From Anaerolineae bacterium (GTDB taxonomy: Bacteria; Chloroflexota; Anaerolineae; B4-G1; SLSP01), in NCBI GenBank assembly GCA_026645815.1, contig JAPKMR010000025.1, forward strand, positions 1-50,443: a stretch of DNA of 50,443 bases, given 5' to 3'. Positions 42,844-50,443 of this stretch are shown piece after piece. Each line of letters opens with the position of its first letter. Position 1 is the first letter of the stretch. A program made the position numbers and the translations under genes. The notes under the pieces were generated by a model. That model was not told the DNA's origin and did no database searches. It worked only from the letters and a program-made list of their open reading frames with translations.

Positions 42844-45507
42844 ATGAGCATCTTTACCGAAGCAATTGATCTGCTGGTTCATCCACCTGGCGACCTTGTT
42901 TACTTCCTGGTGACGTTGTTTGCTTTGCAACAGGCACTGCTTCCCGCTGCGATTGCTCACCGGGCTGCGCCTGAGGCGGCTGTGCCGCGCCGTTGGCTGT
43001 GGGCGCTTGGTGGTATGCTGGCGGGGCGGGTACTACTCATTGTCTTGGGGCTGTTAGCCTCGGCCGGTCTGCTGGCGCCAGCTATCTGGTTGCCTCCCGT
43101 TGAGCGACTGGTTGAGACCGTTGCTATCATTCTGGTGCTCTGGGCTTTGTGGGGAGAGCGAGCTTCGCGCTGGCAATCCTGGGTTCTCGCCATGTTACTG
43201 TTAGCTGCGGTCGGCTTTTTCGCTTATGATTTCCGCTTTTGGTTGCTGCAAGCAGCGCAAGGTGGTGCCTACAACGCTACCTTTGGAGCATGGATATGGG
43301 AATATGCAGCGCTGGGATTATTGTCGCTGGCGATACTTTCACTGTTGCTGTTACGCTCCCTTGAATGGGAATGGGCGTTGGTAGCGCTGGGGGTGTGGTT
43401 GGCTGGACATGCCCTGCAGCTGGGTTGGTCTGATCTCAGCCTGCATGTCTCGGGGTGGGGACGGCTCTTCGGGTTGATTGCTTTGCCGCTGCTCTCCGCA
43501 TTCGTCCAAAGGTTGCTATATGGTAGCTCTTCTGGCGCGTTTCCTGCTGAATCTTCTCCTGGGCAAAAATCCAGGCGTAACCAGGGAGTTGCCGTTTCTC
43601 AGTCGCTTGATTTCAAGGGCTTCCAGACATTATTCTCCGGCATCGAATCTGCCCGTGAACTGGAACCTGCGTTGATGGTTGCCTCTTCGCGGTTAGCCCG
43701 GTTGCTCGGTGCGGAGCTCTGCGTCGTGGCCCTACCGGCAACGCTTGATCCGCCGCAGCTGCGCGTGGTTGCGCAACACCCACCCTTGGGAGTTTTGGAG
43801 TACCCGGTACTTGACCTTGCGGAATTTGATACGCTAGAGGAGGCGTGGACGACACGCGAGCATCGTGTTGTTCAATCTGGACGTTCGCCTTCGTGGTTGG
43901 GAACGTTGTTCAGCGAGTTTGGCTTCCGTAAACCGGGACCTCTGGCGGTATTGCCTCTCTACAATGACGAGAAGCGCGTGGGGATGTTGTTGCTGGGAAA
44001 TCCTGATACCGAAAAACCCTGGACGCCGGAGACTCTCGTCGTTCCTCAGCTGACGGCGACCTTGTTGGGCGGTGCGATTGACCGTGCCCAGCAACAGGGC
44101 GGTTCGATCTTCAGCCTGCGCGAATCCAATGAGGATTATACGGTGGCTCTGACCGCTGCTAATTCCGAGCTCTCCCGGTTGAGCGAGCAGGTGTTGATGC
44201 TTCAACAGGAACTGGAAGACCGTGGTCGTGAGGTAGCGCGCTTGCACGTGCGGTTGGAAGAGCTACCACAGCAACCTTCCTCGACCGAGGTGGACTTCTG
44301 GCAGAATGAGGTGCGTGAGCTGGCGCGTGACCGCGATGTGTTGATTCATGAGCGTAACCGTCTGGGACAGGAATTAGCGAAGACCCGCTCTCGTTTCGAG
44401 CAATTGGTGGATGAGCGGCGGGGCTTACTCAGACAGCTGGAAGCCTTGCACACGCAACTGCAAGCTGCACAAGCCACCCCACCGGGCATGTTGTTGGGTT
44501 TGGTGGTCGCTGATGAGGATGGCGCCATTGTGATGGCAGATGCTTTGGCTCGCCAGCTTCTGCATCTGCCCCAGAGTGAAGTGGCGGGTATGCCTTTGGA
44601 TAGCGCTTATGCTAACCCTCAGTGGGCTGCTGCGGTCAGTGAATTGCTGTCGCGGGGACCTGATGCGCGGCGGCGCATCCACCTGACCCTGCCGGGTGAG
44701 CCACATACCATTGAGGCCGATTTGGTTGCGCTGGCAGGTCGGGATTCAGATACTGATGCGCTGGTGGTCACTTTGCGTACGGAGGAAAGTTTCTCCGAAC
44801 GACAAGAGGCGATTACCGGCATCGCTAACGAATTCCGCACACCTATGACGTCTATCACCGGTTATACGGCATTGTTACTAGGCGAGCAAGCGGGCATTCT
44901 CACGGAGATGCAACAACAATTCCTGGAGCGGGTTCGCGCGAATGTGGAGCAGATGGGGCAGCTGCTCAATGATTTGATTCAGATTGCCTCATCGGATGCC
45001 CGTACCCTTGAACTGACCCCTGAACCGGTGGACCTGATTGGCATTATTGAGGAAGCGGTGATGGGCTTATCGGCGCGTTTCCGTGAACGACGTCTGTCCG
45101 TGCACATGGATTTGCCACCGCAACTCCCTCCGATTCGTGTAGACCGGGATAGTCTCTATCAGATTATGCTGCGTTTGCTCTCGAATGCGGCTCTGTGTTC
45201 GGAGGAGGGGACGGAGGTAGTCATCAACGGCGAAGCGCAGTCGGCAAGCGTGGGGCAACCGCCTATCATTCGTGTCTCGGTAGCCGATACCGGAGGCGGC
45301 ATTGCTGAGGAAGATTTCCCGAAAGTGTTCCGCCGTTTCTATCGCGCCGGACAGCCGTTGGTGGCAGGGATGGGGGAGACTGGCGTGGGCATGGCGGTAG
45401 CAAAGACACTGGTCGAAGCCAATGGTGGAAAAATCTGGGTTGATACGCGACCCGGCGCCGGTAGCACTTTCAACTTGACGTTGCCTGTTTTTCAACAAGG
45501 GAAGTGA
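42844..45507 (+). CDS. Membrane histidine-kinase-like protein lacking the phospho-acceptor histidine
   Basis: An 887-residue protein. About seven membrane helices occupy residues 15-225, followed by a GAF-like domain (about 255-420), a long coiled coil (about 425-550), a PAS-like domain (about 555-650), a HisKA-like helix pair (about 655-720) and an intact HATPase domain (DTGGGIAEED, GETGVGMAVAK). In the HisKA box the expected SHELRTP reads ANEFRTP: Asn662, codon AAC at 44827-44829. One base change from CAC would explain it. The protein can probably bind ATP but should not autophosphorylate in the usual way. It may be a signalling scaffold or regulator of another kinase. The next gene starts three bases after its stop, so the two form an operon. 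Confidence 0.88.
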   Translation: MSIFTEAIDLLVHPPGDLVYFLVTLFALQQALLPAAIAHRAAPEAAVPRRWLWALGGMLAGRVLLIVLGLLASAGLLAPAIWLPPVERLVETVAIILVLWALWGERASRWQSWVLAMLLLAAVGFFAYDFRFWLLQAAQGGAYNATFGAWIWEYAALGLLSLAILSLLLLRSLEWEWALVALGVWLAGHALQLGWSDLSLHVSGWGRLFGLIALPLLSAFVQRLLYGSSSGAFPAESSPGQKSRRNQGVAVSQSLDFKGFQTLFSGIESARELEPALMVASSRLARLLGAELCVVALPATLDPPQLRVVAQHPPLGVLEYPVLDLAEFDTLEEAWTTREHRVVQSGRSPSWLGTLFSEFGFRKPGPLAVLPLYNDEKRVGMLLLGNPDTEKPWTPETLVVPQLTATLLGGAIDRAQQQGGSIFSLRESNEDYTVALTAANSELSRLSEQVLMLQQELEDRGREVARLHVRLEELPQQPSSTEVDFWQNEVRELARDRDVLIHERNRLGQELAKTRSRFEQLVDERRGLLRQLEALHTQLQAAQATPPGMLLGLVVADEDGAIVMADALARQLLHLPQSEVAGMPLDSAYANPQWAAAVSELLSRGPDARRRIHLTLPGEPHTIEADLVALAGRDSDTDALVVTLRTEESFSERQEAITGIANEFRTPMTSITGYTALLLGEQAGILTEMQQQFLERVRANVEQMGQLLNDLIQIASSDARTLELTPEPVDLIGIIEEAVMGLSARFRERRLSVHMDLPPQLPPIRVDRDSLYQIMLRLLSNAALCSEEGTEVVINGEAQSASVGQPPIIRVSVADTGGGIAEEDFPKVFRRFYRAGQPLVAGMGETGVGMAVAKTLVEANGGKIWVDTRPGAGSTFNLTLPVFQQGK

Positions 45508-45509
45508 CG

Positions 45510-46550
45510 ATGAGAATTCGTGAGTCACTGATGCGCCTGGCGAGTGTGCTGGGTGTCGGAGTGCTTTTAGCTGCCCTGATTCTGGGCAGCATTCGCCTGA
45601 CCCGAGTTGACCCGTTGTTGCGGGTGGCGGCGCCCACGCGCGTCGCCTATGCGCCCACGCTTACGCTTTACCCTACTGCATCTCCCTCACCTACACCGGC
45701 GGAGACGCCGGACCAGACCCCGTCATTTACTCTCACACCGCGTTCTCCGTTGGTATCCCAATGCCTCACTCCGGCGGGTTGGGTGCCCTATTTCGTTCAA
45801 TCCGGTGAGACCCTGGCTTCGTTAGCGGCGCGTAGTGGCACAAACGCCTATCTGTTGATTCAGGGGAATTGTCTTGGGGTAACGGAAGTGCAACCCGGGG
45901 ATTTGTTATACCTGCCGCTGGGGATGGTGCGTACCCCAACACCTTTGCCCTATATTTGCGGTCCGTCATCAGGCTGGGTCTGGATTAGCGTGAAACCCGG
46001 TGATACGCTTTTCAGTCTGGCGCGTTTCTATGGAACCACCATCGAAGCGATTCGTTCTGCCAATTGCTTGCCCGGTCTCACGATTTACGTGGGACAAAGG
46101 CTTTACCTGCCGCCGGTCATGGTGATGACGCCCACGCCATTCCCGCCAACGCCCACGTGGACGCCGACTGTATTGCCCCCGGCAGCCACGCCAACGCTGC
46201 CGCCAGATGAACCAACCCCAACCGCAACTCTGCCGTTGCCGACGCCGACCCCGACGCCGGTGGTAACACCGCCCGAATCAACACCGACTGAGACGCCGGC
46301 CTCAACGCCAACCTCAACGCCGACCTCAACGCCGACGCCGCCCACGATACCTTCGGTGACCCCATCACCGACTCCAACGGCGACCCCATCGGAACCGGCG
46401 CCGACTACCACCCCAACCCCTACGCCGACCTCAACGCCGACGCCGACAGCAACGCCAACGCCGACTTTGACACCGACGTCAACTTCGACACCAACGCCAA
46501 CTTCGACACCGACTGAGACGCCGACTGAAGCGCCGACGCCGCTTAAGTAA
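45510..46550 (+). CDS. Membrane-anchored protein with two LysM domains and a Thr-Pro repeat tail
   Basis: A 346-residue protein with an N-terminal membrane helix (about 8-30) that may serve as uncleaved anchor. A Pro/Thr linker follows, then LysM 1 (about 92-137, YFVQSGETLASLAARSGTN...GDLLYLP), LysM 2 (about 155-203, VKPGDTLFSLARFYGTT...GQRLYLP), and about 140 residues of Thr-Pro repeats. LysM domains bind N-acetylglucosamine in peptidoglycan; the repeat tail is probably an extended, possibly glycosylated stalk. AAGGGAAG supports ATG 45510; a GTG at 45504 overlaps the kinase stop and is an alternative. Repeat-tract length may be unstable. Confidence 0.87.
   Translation: MRIRESLMRLASVLGVGVLLAALILGSIRLTRVDPLLRVAAPTRVAYAPTLTLYPTASPSPTPAETPDQTPSFTLTPRSPLVSQCLTPAGWVPYFVQSGETLASLAARSGTNAYLLIQGNCLGVTEVQPGDLLYLPLGMVRTPTPLPYICGPSSGWVWISVKPGDTLFSLARFYGTTIEAIRSANCLPGLTIYVGQRLYLPPVMVMTPTPFPPTPTWTPTVLPPAATPTLPPDEPTPTATLPLPTPTPTPVVTPPESTPTETPASTPTSTPTSTPTPPTIPSVTPSPTPTATPSEPAPTTTPTPTPTSTPTPTATPTPTLTPTSTSTPTPTSTPTETPTEAPTPLK
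46130..46550 (+). repeat. Low-complexity tract encoding Thr-Pro repeats
   Basis: Degenerate repeats of ACGCCGACC-like triplet multiples fill the last 420 bases of the LysM gene. All variation keeps frame. Such tracts change length easily by slippage or recombination. Confidence 0.9.
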
Positions 46551-46601
46551 AGTAGCTGCCTTAGTGCCAAACTTGCGGCGGCGTTCTTTTGCATCTACCC
46601 A

Positions 46602-46644
46602 AAGAGCGTTTTGGGGCGCATAAGTTGCGCCCCAAAACGCTCTT
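46602..46644. other. Perfect 19-bp hairpin after the LysM gene
   Basis: Arms 46602-46620 and 46626-46644 are exact complements with a 5-base loop; A-run follows on the plus strand. It lies in the 315-base gap between the LysM gene and uvrA, which otherwise holds a family 1 element (46678-46864). It may end or protect either convergent transcript, but no U-run follows in either direction. Confidence 0.85.
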
Positions 46645-46671
46645 AAAAAACACCTCGAGTCTGGTGTGCGG

Positions 46672-46870
46672 ATTATCGGGCTTTCGTAGCAGGTCGCTGA
46701 CCGAAACTGCGTTACGCCCTGCATAATGCCTCTGAAGCGCAAGCATTCGCAGAATGCCGGCATTCGTCCCAAGGTTGCTGCGCAACCCGTTGATAAAGTC
46801 GCCAACTTGCGCTGTGAGCCTCATAGGGTACGCAGAGAGCCTTCCTGAACTGCTACGAATGCCCATTATC
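46672..46870. repeat. Family 1 intergenic element (copy B), with 6-bp target duplication
   Basis: A 187-bp element (46678-46864) with left end GGGCTTTCGTAGCAGG and right end CTGCTACGAATGCCC. It is flanked by the direct repeat ATTATC (46672-46677 and 46865-46870). Interior blocks TCGCTGACCGAAAC and GTGAGCCTCA-AGGGTACGCAGA are shared with copy A at 50.0 kb. The right flanking repeat contains the uvrA stop codon. Confidence 0.82.
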
Positions 46871-49766
46871 CTGAGCAATCACCGTGTAGCCAACGGCGCA
46901 CATAGTGCCCGGTGTATGAGGCTTCCACCCTGGCGATTTCCTCAGGTGTTCCCTCAGCAATGACCTTGCCGCCTGCGTCGCCGCCTTCTGGTCCCAGATC
47001 AATGAGCCAATCCGCTACTTTGATGACGTCGGGATTGTGCTCGATGACCAGCACAGTGTTGCCGGCATCCGCTAGCCGTTGTAGAACCTGAATCAGGCGG
47101 TCCACATCGGCTGCATGTAGTCCCACGGTTGGCTCATCCAGGATGTAGAGCGTTTTGCCTGTCGCGCGTTTGGAGAGTTCCTTGGAGAGCTTGACCCGTT
47201 GCGCCTCGCCCCCCGAGAGTGTTGTTGCAGCTTGCCCCAGACGTATGTAGCCCAACCCCACATCCTGAAGCGTCTGCAAGCGTTTAACGATGGCAGGGAT
47301 TGCACCAAAGAACTCCAGGGCTTCACTTACCGTCAATTCCAGCACCTCGGCGATATTGCGTCCCTTGTATTGCACCTGGAGCGTCTCACGGTTGTACCGT
47401 GTGCCATGACAGATGTCGCAAGGCACATAGACTTCGGGCAGGAACTGCATTTCGATACGCAGATTTCCCTGCCCCTGGCAAGCTTCGCAGCGCCCCCCTT
47501 TGACGTTGAAGGAGAAGCGCCCGGCTTTGTAACCGCGGATTTTCGATTCCGGCAGGGCTGCAAAGAGCTCTCGAATCGGACCGAAGAGGTCTACGTAAGT
47601 GGCGGGGTTGGAGCGCGGCGTCCGTCCGATAGGGCTTTGGTCAATGTTGATGATTCTATCTATGTACTCTACGCCCGTGATCTCGTCCACCTCGCCGGCG
47701 GGTTCCCGCGCACCGCTGATGATTTGTGCCAGACGTTGGTACAGAGTTTCAACAACCAGTGTGCTCTTCCCTGAACCGGAGACGCCCGTGACGCAGGTGA
47801 GCAGTCCCAGAGGGATGCGCACGTTGATATTCTTTAGATTGTTAGCCTTCGCACCGCGAATTTCCAGTGCTTTGCCATTGCCCTGGCGTCGCTGCGCTGG
47901 CACGGGAACGCACTTGCGCCCCGAGAGATAGGCGCCGGTCTGGGAGGTGGGATGTGCCAGAATGGTCTCCAGGGGACCTGTGACAATGACTTCCCCACCG
48001 TGTTCGCCTGCTCCTGGTCCTAGGTCCACGATCCAATCGGCAGCACGGATCGTCTCGTCATCATGCTCGACCACCAGCACGGTATTGCCCAAATCACGCA
48101 TTTCTTTGAGCGTGTGGATCAGGCGGGCTGTGTCGCGCTGGTGCAAGCCGATGCTCGGCTCATCCAGCACATAGAGCACGCCGGTGAGCCGTGATCCAAC
48201 CTGAGTCGCCAGCCGAATGCGTTGAGCTTCACCCCCAGAGAGCGTGCTGGCGGAGCGGTTGAGGCTGAGATAATCCAACCCCACATTTACGAGAAAGGTA
48301 ATGCGGCTGTGAATTTCATGCAGTGCGCGCTCGGCAATCGCTGCCTCCTTGCGGTTGAGCGTCCCTTCTTCAAGTAGTTGGCTGACCCAACCCTGCAACC
48401 GCTGCACAGGCCATGCAGAGATTTCGTGAATGGGCTTGCTCGCAATGGTTACCGCACGTGCGACCTCGTGCAGGCGTGTCCCACCGCATTCCTTGCAAGG
48501 GATACGGCTCATCACCTCCTCGATTTTGGCGCGAATGTAATCGGAGGTGGTTTCATCATAGCGGCGCTGCAAATTGGGCATGATGCCCTCATAGGCCCGG
48601 CGCCCTTCCCAGACGCCGTTTGCGCTTTCATAGCGCACGGCGATGGTTTCCGATCCTGAGCCGTAAAGGATGATATTGCGCTGCGATTCCGGCAGCTCTC
48701 GCCAGGGTTGGTCCATGTCAATATGATAGTGCCGGCTTACACTCTGAATCTGTTTGTAGGTATAGCTTTCCTGATCCTCTGCTACACCAAAGGCAATCGC
48801 CCCATCCTGCAACGAGCGATCAGGATTGGGGACGATGAGCCCCGGATCGAGTTCGAGCTTATAGCCTAAACCCTGACAGGCAGGACAGGCGCCGTGTGGG
48901 CTGTTGAAAGAGAACGTGCGCGGCTCGATTTCCGGCAGGCTGATACCGCACACAGGACAGGCTAGTTTCTCTGAGTAGAGCACATCACCGATGGGATTCG
49001 TTTCGGGGTTTGGCGAACGGACCACTTCCAGAATCATCACCCCATCGCCCAACCGTAACGAGGTTTCAACGGAGTCGGTGACGCGACTGACGAAGTCGCG
49101 GTACGCCTGTTCGGGGTCCTCTTCGGGATCTGGAACGACAAGGCGGTCCACGACGGCTTCTATATCGTGGATCTTGTAGCGGTCGAGCTCGGGGACATCA
49201 TCGAGATCGTAAATATCGCCGTCTACACGCGCCCGTACAAACCCCAGTTTGCGCACTTCATCGAAGGTTGGGCGGTGATGTCCCTTGCGCCCTCGCACCA
49301 GTGGCGCGAGTACCTGCAAGCGTGTATTTGCGGGCATCGTCAGGATGGTATCTACAATTTCCTGGGCGCTCTGTCGCGTGACGGCACGCCCACATTGTGG
49401 GCAGTGAGGTATGCCGATGCGTGCGTATAACAACCGCAGGTAATCGTAGATTTCAGTAACAGTGCCTACAGTTGAACGGGGGTTGTGCGAGACGCCCTTT
49501 TGATCAATCGCGATAGCCGGGCTGAGACCCTCGATAGATTCGACATCGGGTTTGCTCATCTGCCCAAGAAACTGGCGGGCGTAGGCGCTCAACGACTCGA
49601 TATAGCGACGTTGCCCCTCGGCAAAGATCGTATCGAAAGCCAGCGAGGATTTCCCAGAGCCGGACAGTCCGGTGATGACTACCAGAGTGTTTTTGGGAAT
49701 CTCCACCGAGATGTTTTTCAGGTTGTGTTCACGTGCGCCGCGCACGATTAGCAGTTCATTCTTCAT
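46866..49766 (-). CDS. uvrA: UvrA, excinuclease ABC subunit A
   Basis: The damage-recognition ATPase of nucleotide excision repair; 966 residues, slightly longer than E. coli UvrA. Both ATPase halves are complete: GLSGSGKSS near residue 33 and GVSGSGKST near 660; signatures [12 protein letters not shown] and [12 protein letters not shown]; and zinc-binding cysteine pairs in ACPVCG...ACPACQG and RCEACQG...PCDICHG. AGGAGAG precedes ATG 49766. A minus-strand TATAAT at 49797-49802 is a possible -10. No LexA box was seen upstream, although a lexA gene is present. The stop codon lies inside the duplicated target of a family 1 element, which does not alter the protein. Confidence 0.97.
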   Translation of the reverse strand: MKNELLIVRGAREHNLKNISVEIPKNTLVVITGLSGSGKSSLAFDTIFAEGQRRYIESLSAYARQFLGQMSKPDVESIEGLSPAIAIDQKGVSHNPRSTVGTVTEIYDYLRLLYARIGIPHCPQCGRAVTRQSAQEIVDTILTMPANTRLQVLAPLVRGRKGHHRPTFDEVRKLGFVRARVDGDIYDLDDVPELDRYKIHDIEAVVDRLVVPDPEEDPEQAYRDFVSRVTDSVETSLRLGDGVMILEVVRSPNPETNPIGDVLYSEKLACPVCGISLPEIEPRTFSFNSPHGACPACQGLGYKLELDPGLIVPNPDRSLQDGAIAFGVAEDQESYTYKQIQSVSRHYHIDMDQPWRELPESQRNIILYGSGSETIAVRYESANGVWEGRRAYEGIMPNLQRRYDETTSDYIRAKIEEVMSRIPCKECGGTRLHEVARAVTIASKPIHEISAWPVQRLQGWVSQLLEEGTLNRKEAAIAERALHEIHSRITFLVNVGLDYLSLNRSASTLSGGEAQRIRLATQVGSRLTGVLYVLDEPSIGLHQRDTARLIHTLKEMRDLGNTVLVVEHDDETIRAADWIVDLGPGAGEHGGEVIVTGPLETILAHPTSQTGAYLSGRKCVPVPAQRRQGNGKALEIRGAKANNLKNINVRIPLGLLTCVTGVSGSGKSTLVVETLYQRLAQIISGAREPAGEVDEITGVEYIDRIINIDQSPIGRTPRSNPATYVDLFGPIRELFAALPESKIRGYKAGRFSFNVKGGRCEACQGQGNLRIEMQFLPEVYVPCDICHGTRYNRETLQVQYKGRNIAEVLELTVSEALEFFGAIPAIVKRLQTLQDVGLGYIRLGQAATTLSGGEAQRVKLSKELSKRATGKTLYILDEPTVGLHAADVDRLIQVLQRLADAGNTVLVIEHNPDVIKVADWLIDLGPEGGDAGGKVIAEGTPEEIARVEASYTGHYVRRWLHGDCSG

Positions 49767-49796
49767 GGTTTACGTCTCTCCTGGTTGCAAACGGTC

Positions 49797-49802
49797 ATTA
49801 TA
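49797..49802 (-). promoter_or_regulatory. Possible -10 of uvrA (TATAAT)
   Basis: A perfect minus-strand TATAAT lies about 30 bases before the uvrA start, but there is no good -35 at the right distance. Confidence 0.4.
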
Positions 49803-49855
49803 ACACGGAAATGGCGTCTCAAACAGGTGAAGAGGATCTTTTTTCCAATAATCTG

Positions 49856-50032
49856 TTGTATATGGGTCCACTTTAACTTCGGGGCAAAAGTAAGACGGCT
49901 ATCACGCCCATGCTTTTTCTTTTGAGTAATTTTGTGCGGTGGGCTTGCACCCCACCGCACAAAATTACCTTTCTTCTGCACCCAGCATGGGCGCCGGAAA
50001 TTGTCGCCCCGGCATGAAATGTGTCTTGTATA
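49856..50032 (+). repeat. Family 2 intergenic element (copy d, diverged), with 7-bp target duplication
   Basis: About 162 bp (49864-50025), flanked by TTGTATA (49856-49862 and 50026-50032). Left end GGGTCCACTTTAACTTCGGGG and right part GCACCC...GGGCGCC align with the 50.2 kb copy across their whole length, but with many substitutions. The central hairpin (49927-49943 with 49951-49967) is a perfect 17-bp stem despite sequence changes in both arms. It is the first of a chain of elements filling the 666-base gap between uvrA and the gene starting at 50433; apart from these elements and the uvrA -10 I see nothing in that gap. Confidence 0.83.
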
Positions 50033-50194
50033 GGGATTTCGTAGCAGGTCGCTGACCGAAACCGCGCAATGCTCCGCACACTGCCCTTGGAGCGCGAGCA
50101 AGGCATTCGTCCGGGGTTGATGATGCAGTCGTATTTCACAGTGAGCCTCACAGGGTACGCAGAAGCCCTTTCACCTGTTACGAATGCCCGTATA
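50028..50194. repeat. Family 1 intergenic element (copy A)
   Basis: A 157-bp element (50033-50189) with left end GGGATTTCGTAGCAGG and right end CCTGTTACGAATGCCC. Flanks GTATA (50028-50032 and 50190-50194) form a 5-bp direct repeat. It lies exactly between family 2 copies d and e. Interior blocks are shared with copy B at 46.7 kb. Confidence 0.8.
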
Positions 50195-50366
50195 CCGGGT
50201 GCGTTTCAACTTTGGGGTAAAAGCAAGACGACTATCTTAAAAATACCTTTCTTTGATTGATTTTTTGCGGTGTGGCGCAGCCACACCGCAAAAAATCAAT
50301 TTTCTCCTGCGCCCTGTAGGGGCGCCTGAGATTTTCACCCCCGTTTTGAAACGTACCCCGTATACC
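50189..50366 (+). repeat. Family 2 intergenic element (copy e, reference copy), with 8-bp target duplication
   Basis: A 162-bp element (50197-50358) with 13-bp inverted ends GGGTGCGTTTCAA / TTGAAACGTACCC (one mismatch) and flanking CGTATACC (50189-50196 and 50359-50366). The centre is a perfect 21-bp stem with three-base loop (50256-50276 with 50280-50300), followed by a second stem GCGCCC-TGTAG-GGGCGC. There is no room for a transposase, so it would be a non-autonomous element. Confidence 0.9.
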
Positions 50367-50420
50367 GGGTGCATTTCACTTCTGGGGAAAATAGAAGATA
50401 ATAGTCTAAGAAAAAGATCC
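50367..50420 (+). repeat. Family 2 element left-end fragment (copy f)
   Basis: GGGTGCATTTCACTTCTGGGG and the following bases match the left end of copy e for about 54 bases with small gaps, then stop at the ribosome site of the next gene. It is the point beside which the other elements in this gap seem to have inserted. Confidence 0.7.
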
Positions 50421-50432
50421 TGGAGGTGAACC

Positions 50433-50443
50433 ATGACTGAGCA
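50433..50443 (+). CDS. Start of an unidentified gene (cut by window end)
   Basis: ATG 50433 follows a near-perfect ribosome site, GGAGGTGA at 50422-50429. Only Met-Thr-Glu and part of a fourth codon are inside the window, so no product can be named. Confidence 0.6.

Noticed and set aside
46130..46550. A CRISPR-like or satellite array in the 46.1-46.5 kb repeats
   Set aside because: The repeats are degenerate Thr-Pro codons in frame with the LysM protein, with no spacers.
46602..46644. A standard intrinsic terminator after the LysM gene
   Set aside because: The stem is perfect, but neither strand has a T-run directly after it, so it is listed as a hairpin only.
49767..49860. A LexA box upstream of uvrA
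   Set aside because: I searched by eye for GAAC-N4-GTTC near the uvrA promoter and found none, so SOS control of uvrA is not claimed.
50237..50434. An open frame across family 2 copies whose translation (ISGAPTGRRRKLIF...) is similar in several copies
   Set aside because: The similarity follows from the repeat's nucleotide conservation. The frame has no ribosome site, runs through a perfect hairpin, and stops early in copy c.

Overview
The window reads as a chromosome fragment of a GC-rich, non-photosynthetic member of the Chloroflexota, most likely Anaerolineae or a relative. This placement is an inference from three signs. The secreted protease ends in a YLPLV-type tail of a kind I recall from secreted Chloroflexota proteins. 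Its SOS box is of the Gram-positive type (GAAC-N4-GTTC). It also carries large sensor kinases, BMP-family lipoproteins and LysM proteins with Thr-Pro-rich tails. I saw no tRNA, rRNA, CRISPR array, phage genes or intact transposase. Taxonomy was not checked by any search.

Layout. 0.1-7.6 kb: a very large secreted subtilisin-like protease, an autoregulated lexA, an MFS exporter and RNase Z. 7.8-18.9 kb: one plus-strand block with two complete BMP-type (nucleoside-like) ABC importers in mirrored order. The order is lipoprotein-ATPase-permease-permease, a hotdog thioesterase, then permease-permease-lipoprotein-ATPase, followed by an orphan FAD subunit of the xanthine dehydrogenase type. A strong terminator closes the block. 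19.0-33.1 kb: a minus-strand series with a YitT membrane protein; a translationally coupled murJ / solute-binding lipoprotein / inositol-phosphatase / CAP-domain operon; a UMF1-type transporter; an enolase-superfamily epimerase; a tocopherol-cyclase-like protein; a bacterial dynamin; a family 4 uracil-DNA glycosylase; and rimI-tsaB-tsaE. 33.4-37.9 kb: a receiver-kinase and a multi-PAS kinase. 38.3-46.6 kb: thpR, a GT4 glycosyltransferase, mutY, an L,D-transpeptidase, and a divergent membrane kinase plus LysM protein. 46.9-49.8 kb: uvrA. The window ends at the first codons of another plus-strand gene.

Genes that seem to work together. lexA, udg, mutY and uvrA are DNA-repair functions scattered along the window. 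The mirrored importer block with its molybdenum-hydroxylase FAD subunit suggests uptake and oxidation of purines or nucleosides, an inference from gene company. L,D-transpeptidase, membrane kinase and LysM protein form a divergent envelope-related locus.

The least explained part is the intergenic DNA. Two families of short, non-coding, transposon-like elements can be recognised by comparing the gaps with one another. Family 2 has ends GGGTGCGTTTCAA, a central hairpin and 8-bp flanking direct repeats. Family 1 has ends close to GGGATTTCGTAGCAGG and 5-6-bp flanking direct repeats. They bracket thpR, sit next to stop codons, and form a chain of insertions upstream of uvrA. Two diverged family 2 copies show paired, compensating changes in the central hairpin. 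The membrane kinase at 42.8 kb has Asn where the phospho-accepting His should be.
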